In this document: in pieces, positions 1 to 12,200 of the stretch
How positions within the stretch are numbered: the stretch's first letter is position 1
How the letters are laid out: each line of letters starts with the position of its first letter
Assembly (NCBI RefSeq): GCF_003073045.1
Contig: NC_037590.1
Coordinates: 9,133,042-9,197,041 of the forward strand
Source of the DNA: Pomacea canaliculata
Taxonomy: Eukaryota; Mollusca; Gastropoda; Architaenioglossa; Ampullariidae
DNA length: 64,000 nucleotides
Direction of reading: 5' to 3'
Translations under genes and position numbers: made by a program
Notes under the pieces: model-generated
Told to the model about the DNA's origin: nothing
The model's database searches: none
The model's input: the letters and a program-made list of their open reading frames with translations, nothing else

Positions 1-159
1 CAGAACCCCCAAAATACCCAAACAATGAGCATGTGCCAAATTAAAACATCTGATGTTATTCACATGACCTATCAAGACATCAGCACACAACAAATCACGA
101 CGTGTGCACTGGACAGTTTACAGGCACATAATTAAAAGAAATATTTACACAAGCCTGAC

Positions 160-2504
160 CTGACCAATGGTGACCAGGACAGCACGAGAACTGGCCATTG
201 TGGCACCACTGAAGGACTTGATAGGACCCTCTTCCTTCACTATTCTGTACACGCCATCAATGGCATGCTTATAGCTGAAATCAAGAAATTTATCACATAT
301 CATTTTCTGTGATTTTCATTTACAGAGAAAAATATTGTTAAAAATGTTCATGTAGAAATGAAAAAATGTTAAGTTTCTAATATCCTTACATTTGTTTCAG
401 AGTTTCCAAAGTTATAACTTGTAATTAAAACTGAACAAATTAAAACATGAAAAGATGTAGTTGTTACTCCTTTCTGGTTTAAAGAAAATATATATATAAA
501 CACACGCACTGGTTATAACAGCTCTTATAGTTACACTTCTTTAAGTAAAAGCCCCTCATAAACCTGTAGCACCAGGTATAATCCCAGCTTTTAATTCTAA
601 TTGTCATTTATAACCTTGACATAGTACCTGTATGATGCAAGGACAGACAACAGATCTTAGCCTGGATCTTACTTTCGTCTCTGGTTCTTTGGCAGCTTGA
701 CATCATTCTGCATTCTGAAAATGACACAAGCAGAGGAGTCAAGCCTTGTCTGGTCTATTTTCTTCCTTTCTTTTTTGTTTTCTTCTTTTTTTTTCCTCAA
801 AACTTTGTCTTCAGATAGTTAAGCATAACTAAGGTAATGGTCTGGCAGGCTGGTGGATATGAGGTCACTGAGTTTGTGTCTGAATAGTTCTAAGGATATA
901 TTTGCTGCAGAGTAAGTTTTATGACCACATACTGGGGATAGCGGTCACATGAGTAGGACACTGTCTTGCTCACCTGACGTTAACCATGTCAGCAGGTGTG
1001 CCCACAAATCCTCCCATTGCACCTGAAATCCCAGCCAGCAGCACCTTCTGGTAGAAAGGAAACTGCCCACCATCTGCTACAATCCGCTTCTTGACTGTTT
1101 CATACACAGCAAACCTTGTCATGGAATAGGTCAGCTGCAAGAAAATGTGTCCAATAGAGTGTAATGATAAACTGCATGCGGACACAAAAGTCATTTTTGC
1201 TTCAACTCTCACCAACAAAACTGTATGTACTTTAACAGATAATACTCAGCATAGTGACAAAAGCAGTAGCAACAATGACAACAAAAACTACAACAACAAT
1301 AGGGATATCAATTACCTTTTTTCTCACTAATACTAACATTGATTTAACATAAAAACAATGAAAACACACCAGAGGATTTAACATTAAATTTCTAGGAAAG
1401 AAAACAGTTGGGACTGCTCGATACCCAAAAAGAAACAAATCTTTATTTTGACATTAAGCACTATTAGTTGAGTGTATTAATTCACTTAAAGTACTTAGGA
1501 TGTGAACCTGCCAAAGTAAAAAGATGCAGACTTACTACTGTAAGCAGCAACTAACAAATGAAAGCATACCTGGCGAAGAATTGAAGCTGAAAGACCATTA
1601 TACAGTCCAAGAATACCATCACTCTTGACTACACGGATGCCCATCTGCAAGAGGGTGACTTTTTCTTTTTGCTGTGTTTGAAGGTGAACCTTAAAACGAA
1701 AAAGGCAGCAGCAATTATACCTCTCTTGTATCTCCATGTTTTTAAAAGTTAATATATAGATATATAAACAATAATTTTAATACCTGGTACTTCCATATGT
1801 TAATATTGGTGTTATTAAGAGTTGGGGGAAAAAAAACGAGGAAAATTACCTTTCTAACATAACATTTATAACATATGCATAACAGATTATGATAATAAAT
1901 ATATCTCCTCTTTGTGAATAATGATTGATGTCCTGTCATAAGATCTATGGCTCCTTCTATATCATGACCACTGCAAAACATACATTTTCCTGTAGTGATA
2001 TTCCACTCAGCTGTTTTCATTACCTAGTTTAGCACTTGCTGTTTCCCACTCTGTTTCTGATCAAACTGGGTATGGCATCCCAGTAACTGAGCGTCATTAT
2101 GATTAAAACTTCATGGAACACTCCCTTGACTGCTGCTGCTGCTAGATAGCAGATATACACAATTTTAATCCTCATTCATGACTTCTAGCCTCTTAGAACT
2201 AACATCTGTTTCAAATGTCCTTCACATTAAAATCCTGTAAACAGTACACTGTTCCTGTTCCAAAAGAGTGAGATTCTTTGGAGCATTCATTTGTAAGCAC
2301 ACTACGTAGGCACACACCAGAATTATTGAAATGGGGTGATTAAACTAAATGCATTTTGAACTCGGAGCGAACAGAAAATATAAAGATAATTATTACCTTC
2401 AAAAGATCCAGGGGATGTGTGCAGCATGCTGCTCCTGCACTTGCCAGACCTCCGAAATACCATCTTCCTATCCTCTTGCGTTTATCGACTGGTGCTTGGG
2501 CCAT
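160..2504 (-). CDS. SLC25A10: Mitochondrial dicarboxylate carrier (SLC25A10-like), 5' part, runs off the left edge
   Basis: Inner-membrane carrier of the SLC25 family; the mammalian dicarboxylate carrier exchanges malate or succinate for phosphate, sulfate or thiosulfate. Five coding exons, read on the minus strand: 2504-2397, 1689-1570, 1134-974, 714-673 and 274-160. All junctions are GT-AG and phases agree, giving 182 residues. The start MAQAPVDKRKRIGRWYFGG is in the first exon. Repeat 1 has the carrier signature HPLDLLKVHLQTQQ, and repeat 2 has GGFVGTPADMVNVRMQND, which is typical of the dicarboxylate carrier rather than of other SLC25 members. The last visible exon ends at SSRAVLVTIGQ. 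Mammalian homologues are about 287 residues, so roughly 105 residues, including repeat 3, lie beyond position 1. The start codon is 564 bp from that of the divergent TOMM22 gene. Family assignment is firm; substrate is inferred from the family. Confidence 0.93.
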
Positions 2505-3068
2505 ATCGATTCCAATGCGTTATAACACCTTTGCTTTACAGTAATTATTAAGTTTGGTACATTTATATGGGATCAGCTTAGTAGGCCCTGTTTTGCTCTG
2601 CTGCCAGAACTGACCGAAATCGCACTTATATTGTCATTGGTGAACGTGACATTGCAGGTCAAGGATGATCTTCCTTTTCTTTTACGACACAGCAAACATT
2701 TGTTATTTATAAATCATCAAATAAATAACATGAAATAGTAAATTAGATATTCTTTTATAATATTTATTATGCATTTTACAGCTATTTTATCAGTGGTTGC
2801 TGTCGTAAATCACTCTAATTGACTCTCGGGGAGGTATCAGTTAATTTAATTTTAATTTTTTTACTTTTAATTTTTTAACTTTTACTTTTTTTAAATAACG
2901 AAACTTAAAAAACATACACAAACTGTATGAGCATTTAAACAGTTATCATTAAATATTTTAATATATGTTAGATCTAACAAACTTAATACATTATTTCTCG
3001 AAGATATAGTAATCGTTAAATACTTTAGACCTCCCTTCTCCTGATCGGTTTTCGGTAATCCTTGCAAA
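2505..3068. promoter_or_regulatory. Shared divergent promoter region between SLC25A10 and TOMM22
   Basis: This 564 bp gap separates the start codons of two head-to-head genes, so it must contain both 5' UTRs and at least the core promoters unless distant 5' exons exist. The stretch is AT-rich in 2700-2900, with repeated runs of T-rich sequence, and I see no confident TATA box or named transcription-factor site. A bidirectional promoter is an inference from geometry. Confidence 0.5.
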
Positions 3069-3583
3069 ATGGCAACAGACAACGTGATGCAAATGTCGAT
3101 ACGATCTTTAGAGGAGACCGAAGAGGATGAGGTACGGGTGACATAAACTAGTGGATTGTTGATTCTTTTCGTTTTTATTATAAAGATTTGGTAGTGGAAC
3201 GGTCTGAATTGTTAAAGAACATAGTACGGTGTGTATCATTAAAGAGTGGAGTTTCTTCTTTGCTGTGACTTTGACAGCTATAATCTCAATTAACCTCTAA
3301 GCGAAAGTCGTTTTTCTCGAGTTACCTTTATCTTGGGAACTTAAAATCTACGACCTGATGGTATTCTCTGATAAACGAGAGCAATCGCCTTAAATCATGG
3401 TAGCCTTTATATTCTCCGTCTATTCATACATTGATATTGCGCTGTTCTGCTTCACTCTTAATTTTATTACTTTTCCATCCACATTCAGCACCTCAGGACT
3501 TTCTGTTTCATACACGTTCATACCCCTACCAACCGAGGACGCCAGTATTTATCAGTGATTCAATGAGAGCGTTCTAGGACGCT

Positions 3584-3620
<37 letters not shown>

Positions 3621-5478
3621 CTCATTTATGCTGACTTCATTATCTAAAAACAATCGCTATTCTCCTGACTTTTTATATACAGTAATCCTTCGCCACTTCG
3701 CGGTTCACTTTTCGCGGGTTTTTAAAAGAAATTATTGCATAAGGATGAATATCTTTCACACCACTACAAGCGCAGGCTGGCAACATGTCAGAGATGATTA
3801 AATAACTACACGAGTAGCGATTTTTCTGCGACAAACCTCCCGCTAAAGTATCAGCTGACCAATCTTTTGAGCCAGGAAGGGCTTGCAATAAATGCAGCAT
3901 GACTATAAATTAATAATATAGATTTAATTAGAACATTTTCTAAAGTGGCTTTCACAACTGCCGACAGTGATGTGGATGATTTCTTTGTGGATTTTTCAAC
4001 ACCTGCTTCAGAACTAAGGATTCACTATGTCATCAGAGAATTTGATGACACGACACTGCTCTTAGCGGGCCAGTAGATACCCATAGTGTGGCCTTGGATG
4101 AATTTATTGCCTGGTGCGGTGATTGGGATTGGTCCATTGTCATCAATGACAAGAAGGTGGAAATTGTCCCTGCTTTTAAATACCTACACACCATCAGAAG
4201 GCTCAGCGGCACTTTTTTTCATTGTTCATAATCTCTAGAGGTAGCTCATTATTAAAAAGCATGGAAAGTATAGGGCTACACACATCTTGCTTAGCATCCT
4301 TTGTGCGCTCAATTTATTCCGTGAAATCTTTTCCAGATCTGACCAATTTTTTATGCGCTGGTCATGTGCTTACCATTTCTTTGTCTTATGCAAATTCTCC
4401 ATGTCAGTTGTTATTACAGCAAAAAACATGGGGTAGATCTAAATCTATTGTCTTCTGCTTTAGAACTGCTTGCTTCATTTGGGGTTTATGTGATTTTTAT
4501 TGCTTCTTTCACATCGAGCGACTTCATGAATTGTATGTATTGTTTAGGTGCCTTCCTTTTTAAGGAAGAAAAGTTTGGAAAATCTATAGACTTAACTTAT
4601 TTAAATATTACATGCATTTTATTAAATGATTGGTTATTTACAGTTAGCTACATTAACTAAGAACAATTATTATTGTTACCCTGTATGCCCATTAAAGGAT
4701 GGAGCTCAGTTTGTACAGGTAAAGATATGATTGTGTTTGGGCTCATTTGTATACATAAGGTTTTTGTTATCTCCACTAGCACATCGGTAGTAAAAGGAAA
4801 GTTGAAACAGCCGAAGTCTTAGATAAACAATCTATGGTAAAACATGCAATGCATTAATTTGGTTTCTTCCTAGGACTTGGATGAAACACTGTCAGAGCGA
4901 CTATGGGGCTTGACTGAAATGTTTCCTGGTCCAGTGCAGAAGTTTTTTGCTCACTTTATTGGCTTGTCTGGCCTGGCCTTCAAGACCAGCTACAGTTTTG
5001 GCCGCAATGCTCTGTGGATTTTAGCATCCTCAGCAACTATCATGGTGCTTCCTGTAGTCTTTGAGTCTGAGCGTGCACAACAGCAGGAGCAACAGTTACA
5101 ACAACAGAGACAGGTTACTACAACTGCTTTAGTTGTGAAGATGCATGGGCTTGTGTTTTGCATGTGTGGATTAATGTTCAGAGTTTTGTCTCATGGGCAT
5201 CTGCTTCCAAGCTTTATTTTATTGCAGAGTGTTGTATGTAGCATAAGTTTGCTGCACTTACAATGCCTATTAAAAGCTAGGCTTAACTATAATTTACAAA
5301 ACGATGAATGGTTTTTTTTATGTCTGTTAATTCTCTGTGTGCAACAGGAGTTACTATCATTTTTTTAATTTTTTATCAGATCTTGCTGGGTCCCAATGCT
5401 GCAGTGTCTGGAACAGGAAGTCAGAACCTTTTACCTGGAATAGGCATGATGACACCAGGCATGATGGGATCAAAGTAA
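3069..5478 (+). CDS. TOMM22: Mitochondrial import receptor subunit TOM22, complete
   Basis: Central receptor and organiser of the TOM complex in the mitochondrial outer membrane. Three coding exons: 3069-3131, 4874-5113 and 5380-5478, all phase 0 with GT-AG introns, encode 133 residues (human about 142). The acidic cytosolic N-terminus ends in LEETEEDEDLDETLSERL. The segment ERLWGLTEMFPGPVQKFF is the conserved family core. A tail-anchor-like membrane helix lies at about residues 67-84 (ALWILASSATIMVLPVVF) and keeps the proline typical of the TOM22 transmembrane segment. It is followed by a Gln-rich stretch and a Gly/Met-rich intermembrane-space tail ending GIGMMTPGMMGSK. A poly(A) signal is at 5714-5719. 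Intron 1 carries transposon relics. Confidence 0.95.
3585..3616 (+). repeat. Poly(A) tract, 32 A
   Basis: An uninterrupted run of 32 A in TOMM22 intron 1. It may be the tail of a retroposed element, but the sequence upstream is not one I recognise. Confidence 0.85.
3680..3725 (+). mobile_element. Tigger-like DNA transposon terminal repeat (one end)
   Basis: The stretch starts CAGTAATCCTTCGCCACTTC and continues with a CGCGG-TTCACTTTTCGCGGG pattern. This resembles the terminal inverted repeat of TcMar-Tigger-like elements known from many animal genomes, recalled here from memory of the family pattern. I did not find the matching right end within the intron, so the copy is probably truncated or interrupted. 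Confidence 0.5.
4022..4215 (+). pseudogene. Broken LINE reverse-transcriptase fragment in TOMM22 intron 1
   Basis: Two adjacent frames encode pieces that look like consecutive parts of a non-LTR reverse transcriptase. The first, from about 4022, reads HYVIREFDDTTLLLAGQ and resembles the region around the catalytic YADD motif, decayed to FDD, then hits a stop. The second reads VALDEFIAWC and later NDKKVEIVPAFKYLHTI, resembling the downstream part that normally ends in FKYLG. A frame shift separates them, so this is a dead relic. The LINE clade cannot be decided from so short a piece. Confidence 0.6.
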
Positions 5479-5740
5479 CTGTAGGTGCTTCCATAGAACA
5501 CCCTTGCTTTTCTTCAAAATCACCATAAACAGGTTTCTTGACAGAAACAAACTGAGTTTTGATTGTTATTCATGGAATGCCATTGGCATGGATGTAGACA
5601 AGTAGATGCAGAGTGCATACCAGTATGAAAGTAATGATGAATGCGATAGTAAATGGAAAGCATACGGTGTTAGTGTTTTATGTTATATCAGTGTGTGATA
5701 TATTTTTTATTTTAATAAACATTATGAGAAATGGGTCTGA
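5479..5740 (+). other. TOMM22 3' UTR
   Basis: The segment follows the TOMM22 stop codon. A canonical AATAAA signal at 5714-5719 is followed by a GT-rich stretch from about 5731, so cleavage near 5735-5745 is likely. No coding signal is seen in it. Confidence 0.6.
5714..5719 (+). terminator. Poly(A) signal AATAAA for TOMM22
   Basis: Exact AATAAA 236 bp after the TOMM22 stop codon, followed by a T/G-rich element. It is the first good signal downstream of the gene. Confidence 0.65.
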
Positions 5741-6420
5741 CTTTTCTTGTGTGCGATAGTGGCATGATAAAAGTTAAATGTCTGGTAGAATTTTTGTTAG
5801 AAAAGTGTTGTGGTCACCTTGGGACATAACATTGCTCCCATTGAAGCTTTGGTGTGGCTTGTAGACCACTTACACAAGAAAGGAGCGGGGTTCTATGTGC
5901 CAGCAGGTTGGACAGCCTCAAATGGTTATAGCAAGACACCTGTGACCAGGTGGTTAGCAGAGGTGATAATAGGAAAACAGTTAACACCTCTGCCAGGACT
6001 TAGTAAGATGATGTGAAGATTATCTACCTGTCCACCCTGTGACCTCTAGGTGGGGCAGAGTCAATATGACTGGTGCATTTCTCTTTGCTGGCTAGTTGAT
6101 TGGATAAACAATGCTAGGTGAGCAGTTGATCAATGGCATCCCTTGTATGCTTCTGTGCAAAGTGAAGGAAAGGAGACATTGCAAGACTTCTCAGCATGAC
6201 ACCAGCGTGGATGGAGCAACCAGTCAATGCAACTTCAGCTTTCTCTCATGTCAACTTCATTTTTTTCCTGGAGACCGAGTCTTAAGATTTGGGAGGAAGA
6301 ATGCTTGTGTTATAGAACCTTGGCGCAAGGGGCAAGTCGGTGACAAGGAACTGAAGTAAATTCATGAAGTGAATAAACAGCTTGTTAGACAACACCACTC
6401 AATTTTGTAGCCGTTATCTC
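5741..6420. other. Convergent intergenic segment, no gene recognised
   Basis: Lies between the TOMM22 poly(A) site and the probable end of the MPRIP transcript. It has short open stretches in several frames but nothing resembling a known protein. The base composition around 5800-6300 is slightly richer in G+C than its flanks, which may indicate an old repeat. Confidence 0.4.
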
Positions 6421-9299
6421 AGTAAACATGAAATGGGAACCTATAAAACCATGTTAAAATATTTATTTCTTGATAATTACAATAATTTTCGGTCAATAAT
6501 ACTACTCTATTGCATTTATACTCAAAACTTTGTAATGAATCTTGTTTACCATTAGTAGTTTCCCCTGCATATATAAATACACAGACAACATATTTGACAA
6601 AATATAGCAATACCTTTTGTATTTATTAATCAAAATGGGCAAAACAGCATTATTAGTGTGTGTGTGTATATATATTTTGCAAAACAAGTGACCTTGTTGC
6701 AAGAACAACCTTCATAAGCTTTCTTGTCTCTTGTATAACCTGCACAACTCGCACACAAAAAAAAATCTGTTGCTTAACATTAAATTGCTGAAGAAATTTA
6801 CAAGACTGCCTTAATGGTAGAGCAAGATGGCATTAAATAAGTGAGCATTCTCTCAAGAATGGAAGGCTCAAAACCATACATCATAAATTAATATAGAAAA
6901 AAAAGATATGTTGAAGTTATAGCACAGTCAAATATTGACATGTTGACTGCACTCCTCTGAGGTTACTGAGACGGGGGTGGATAAGAACAATTATTCATGG
7001 GTATCCATTTTCTGTCCATATATGCACAAACACAAGTAAGCCTTTGGTAATTTAACAGGTGAAACACATATTAAGGAAGACGTGTCTAACAGCATTCTTT
7101 GTGGTGAGTAATGTTTCAATAAAACTTAATATTACCAATAACCTTAATTTCTACACAAGCCAAAGACAGTTGTTCATCAGGAGCATCATAATTACTGAAG
7201 TGAAGAGAGTCTAAAGTTTCCATGTTGAAAAACAAGAACTGAAGATGATATGTTTTTACTACAGACCGCTGGCACATAAGAATTCCAACAAGCTATGGAA
7301 AACTGACAGCTAATATCAGCCTTAACTAAGTTTGTCCACATAAACCCGAGGCTATATAAAGAATAAGGTAAGAATGTCATGCACGAAAAAAAAAAAAGTC
7401 AATAACCCTGTCTTGGGATATGCTGCAGAAACTTAAGGGCAAAAGTGGCGTATCAGTGTTAATTTGTACATTAAAAGGTCCAATACATTTCCTGTCTATA
7501 AATTTGTTGATGGCACAGGACTTGAGAAATAATCTTTTTCAATTTAAAAGGATACAAAATCAAGCTTCAAGCCATAGGAGAATTAGCATATGTCTATGTC
7601 GAGCTATTGCAACTGGAATACAAAATATGTTGAACAGTTTTCATGGAATTTTTTTTTTAACCCACTCCAAATTTCTTAAATGCCTGACAAAAAATGTAGT
7701 CAAAACATTGCATAAATTACCATAGGGCATATCCACTTTGTAGTGGGAATGTGAAAAAAAATTCCTCTCCAACTTTGCTCAAGTAATATGTGGTTACTCT
7801 GCACATTGTTGGCAAAAAGCATTGCTGTGAAACAGAACGGCAACCTGCAGCTGAATGTAGCAAACTGGCAAGAAATACAAAACAACGTGCCAAGTAAACC
7901 CATTCTGAAATAGAGATATTTAAATTGAGGAGTTAACTTCAAGATTTTAAGAAATCAACACCATCTAATTTGATTCTAATTACTGTAATACCACCTCTAA
8001 TTCTTACTACTTTATTATGTGTCAATAAGAGATAAAGGTTTTGGAAATGTCTAAGAGTGCATATTTCTTGCATATTGCTGAAAATTTTAAGCTTCCATTT
8101 CTTTTTTTTTTTTTCAAGAATTGTTATTATAATGCTGTTGCAAAGAAAACTTATTCATGATATATTACCGAAATGTAAGTTGTGAGCAGGGGAGCACACT
8201 GCATCATCACAGTCATAAGTGTTATGAAGGAAAAATGTAGATGCATACACATAATTTCATTCATAACACACAAAACAAATCTGGAGTAACTTGCAGAATT
8301 TTGCCTAATCAAAATAGGAAAATAAATTCATAAACAGCAAAAATACACAAATGTATCACACAAAATGAGAATGCATCTCTACAATTGCTGAAGCATGCAA
8401 ATCTATACATGCTTGTTATTAATGCTGAACCAGTCTTGAAATGTAAAGAATGCAGTGCATGTACAAACCACTCACAGAACTGTACAACTTTCAATTACAG
8501 TAATTATCTAAGTAGCATATATTGCACCTAGTTTTTAACCTATGCTATGAGGTATGTTACAACACACACATGCACACCATAAACCCTCCCACCTTTAGAC
8601 TTACATGCATTCTAAACCATGTGGACTGTCAATGTTACAATGCAAGTATGATAAAACAATTTTTAAAAATAAAGCATTAATATTTTTATTTACTGGGCAT
8701 TAATCAGGATGCTAAACTGGTTAAATGTGTGTCCTCTCACTACAACATATTTACAAAGCTTCACAACCAGATCCAATGTTAATGAAGCACTTAAACAGTG
8801 GTATCCATGATACATGATCACAACCACAAGTTAAATACACCTGTAGATAAAAATAATGATAACCAAGAGCAGCCAGGAATGTATAGTTGTGTGCACAAAT
8901 GATCAGGAGAGATGATCAGTGGTTTTCAGATTGTAATGGACTCTGCAGAACATGAAATTCATCTTACATGCAAATTCTATCAAAACACAGCATTTTTGAG
9001 AAACGACTACAAATGTCTTCACACATTTGTTTATCACCTGGATGCTAGCAGTTCTTTTCCTTTAGTAACATGCATACAAATCTTGCTTTAAATCCTGCTT
9101 TGCACATGTGACACAAATACTATTTTGTCACTCAAAACATGTGGCTATATTCAAATTTTGAAAAGTAAAACTTTTCACATTTAAAAAAAAAAAAAAATCA
9201 AGAAGGATATGATGCTATCTTCATTTAAGCTCTGGAGTTCTAAAAAGTTCCAGTTACAAACAACCAAACTCCACGACTTTCTCAATGTCATATCTGAAG
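6421..9299 (-). other. Probable 3' UTR of the MPRIP-like gene
   Basis: This AT-rich stretch follows the MPRIP stop codon on the minus strand and shows no splice-compatible coding exon on either strand. Minus-strand AATAAA signals occur at 8690-8685, 8016-8011, 6627-6622 and 6467-6462, so several ends are possible, the longest giving a UTR near 2.8 kb. A (TG)n(TA)n microsatellite is at about 6656-6675. Which signal is used cannot be told from sequence. Confidence 0.45.
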
Positions 9300-12200
9300 T
9301 CAGGTTTTGGGCTGGACACTGCGAATTCCTTTAACAGTTGGTTTAAGAGCAGTTGGCACTCCTTTAGCATCAAAAACGTATGGAAGAGATGGGCTGCTTT
9401 TTGAACGTCGTAAATCTAGATGAAAAGAAAAGTCTTCTTATTAATCTGGCTAAACAAGGAATCAAATGTCAAAAGTTAGAAACAAGTTACTTAAAAGCTT
9501 GTTTAATGCTTCAGTTCAGAATTTTAAGACAAATAATATAATAGATTTTTCTCAATTAAAAAAAAGCTTATTGAAAAGTTTCAACATTTTTTAAATTATA
9601 TGATATGAAATATGTATTTCTTGTCAGGAATTTCACTTCCGTAATTTATTAACATAATATACATATATATTTTTTGAGACCATGGTGACAACACATAAAA
9701 AGAAATGCATGCTCCTACACAAACACATGCACAGACACATTTCAATGCACACAGGCACAGATATATTGAATCCCTTGAATGTGTCAAACTACTTAAAAAA
9801 ATTGTGTTACCATTCACAAAGTAAGTCTTATTTTGAGCTAAACAAATTATAAATAAAATCATAAATAACATGCAGCTGAAAATGAATTAAAAACATGTTC
9901 ATGGTCCAGACTTGCAAATGTCTTTACGACTTTAAAACAACTTTAGTAAAATCAACAAGACCATAGCAACATGCAAAACTTTGACACCAATCAGACACAT
10001 ATTCATTTGCTGACTGGCTTTAATATTCACTGATTGGTGCTAATGTGCTGAGTGGTTATAGCATTTGTTAATTGGTGCTAACATTTTTTTTTTTTTTTTT
10101 TGTAAGGAAACCTACATGAATTTTATAAAAATGGCTCATCTCTCCATAACGCTTTTTATTTTTTGTCTGTTTGTGTGCTAACAGTGGAAGCTGTCCTTGA
10201 TGTACTTTAATTGGCTGCTATTTACATAATGCATGATGGACTAGATGCACCTTCCTTATAGTTGTTGCTACAGTGTATTTTCAACAAACTGAACATTCAC
10301 TTTGGTATTCTCATGTAAAAAGGAAAATGTCTTCAGTTCAATTTCTTTTTCAGCCACCAAATTTGTCAAGTAATGCTAAATGCACCATCAACAACCACAA
10401 ACATTATAAGTCCAATCAGACTTTGTGTTGTAACAAAAAAGAAAAAAAAAAATACCAGTGAGAGCACACACTGCTCAGTACTGTCGCTGCCAACAATGTG
10501 AGCATGTGACACCGTATCTTGATATTTTTAGTTATTACAGTGCCAGTGGCATTATGTGGAAAAAAATGAACAGAGCCTGGCTAACCTCTTGGCTCTAAAC
10601 GCCTTCGTCTGTTGGAGTCTCGACTGATATGTTCAGTGGTAGATGAAGTGGACTCCTTTCGCTGAGAAGCTGCTGACTGGGGACTGGGACTGCGAGCTCG
10701 TTGGTGGAAGGAGGGTGCTACAAAGTGCAACACCATGCACACATTTCAACCCAATTTTAAATACAAGCACATGCAAAATACCAACAGCTACTTAGAAAAA
10801 AAAAAAAAGAAAAGAAATATTTTGAGAAAAAAAACTGTATCTAATCCAGTTTGTGACTACATACAGATCTTAAATTCTATTATTAACACAAGTGCAATGG
10901 ACATATCTGCATGTTTTCAAGAAGGCAGGTGGATCTGTGAAAACATTTTAAGAGAATGCGAGAACAGACTGACAGTAGACTAACAGCAGACAGAAACCAG
11001 AAAGTTAGAGCTAAACATTTAGAGACGTTAGTATCTCATCCAAAGCAACAACACAGTAAAGGTGACAAACTTAACAGGAGATACTCTTTCAAACAAAACA
11101 AAACAAAAAAAAAAAAAAACAAAAAAAAAAAAAAACAAAAAAAAAAACAAACAAACTTTCACAAGATTCACCAACAAAGAAGTACTGCACTATATCTATA
11201 AAAAAAAATCTCAGCATAAAGAGATTGACAATAAAGGACTTTTCGTGCACGGTGCATAAAAGTACACAATAACATACACAATACCACTGAAAACACCTAA
11301 AACCTGGAATTGATGTCATAACACTTTGGAGTCAGGTATTCACCACTGCTGCAGAAAGTTGTTTCAAACAAACAAAAAGAAAGCTTCATCAGGAAAATCA
11401 ATTAAAATGATTTTTTCCCAATATATTCACTTTCTTTCCTAACCATACAAAGATCACATGTGCTTCCCTGTGCTCTTCAATCAGGCACACTGAGGCTGAA
11501 ACTTAACAAGGAAAGGGACTCTCATTTCCTTCCCCAGAAAGACTTGGTTAGTAGTGTTCACTGACTTGATTTTGAGATGGATTTTTTTTTTCAGCTTTCT
11601 GCAACTGGTTTCCGTATTCATGACAGCTTTCTGTGACTTTCAGTATTTACTTCAGCTCTTTACAGCTGGTTTTAGTATAGGCATCATCCTTCTACAACTG
11701 ATTTTAACTCCTTTTATTCTTTTTTAATCACCGTACATTTTTATGATCACTAATAACAACACTATACACTTTTACCCTGCCAGCAATTTAATTTCATTTC
11801 TCACTTAGAATATCCACATAAAAACAGTCAGCTATATCGATCCTACAGAAGCATTTGATTCAAGTGCTAGAACAGTGCTATATGGTTAACTAGGAATAAA
11901 CATTTTGAATAAGCAAAACTGAAAACAGAAACTTAAATTAGACTTTAGTACATGAAATAGAACTTTGTTCTCCATACCCCTTCGTATAGGTCGTCGAAGG
12001 CCGGATTCACCTTGCAGTTTCTCCAGCTGATCTCGTAAAACTGTACTTTCCAGCTGATATTCTTTCCGCAGCTCCTGATTTTCTTTCAATGCTTGCAGAT
12101 ATTGTGTCATTGTTTGGCGATGTTCCTAGAAAATTTGATTTTGAATTATGTATTATTAAGTTGTTGGTTTAATAAAATCTCTTTCATGCACATATTTGCA

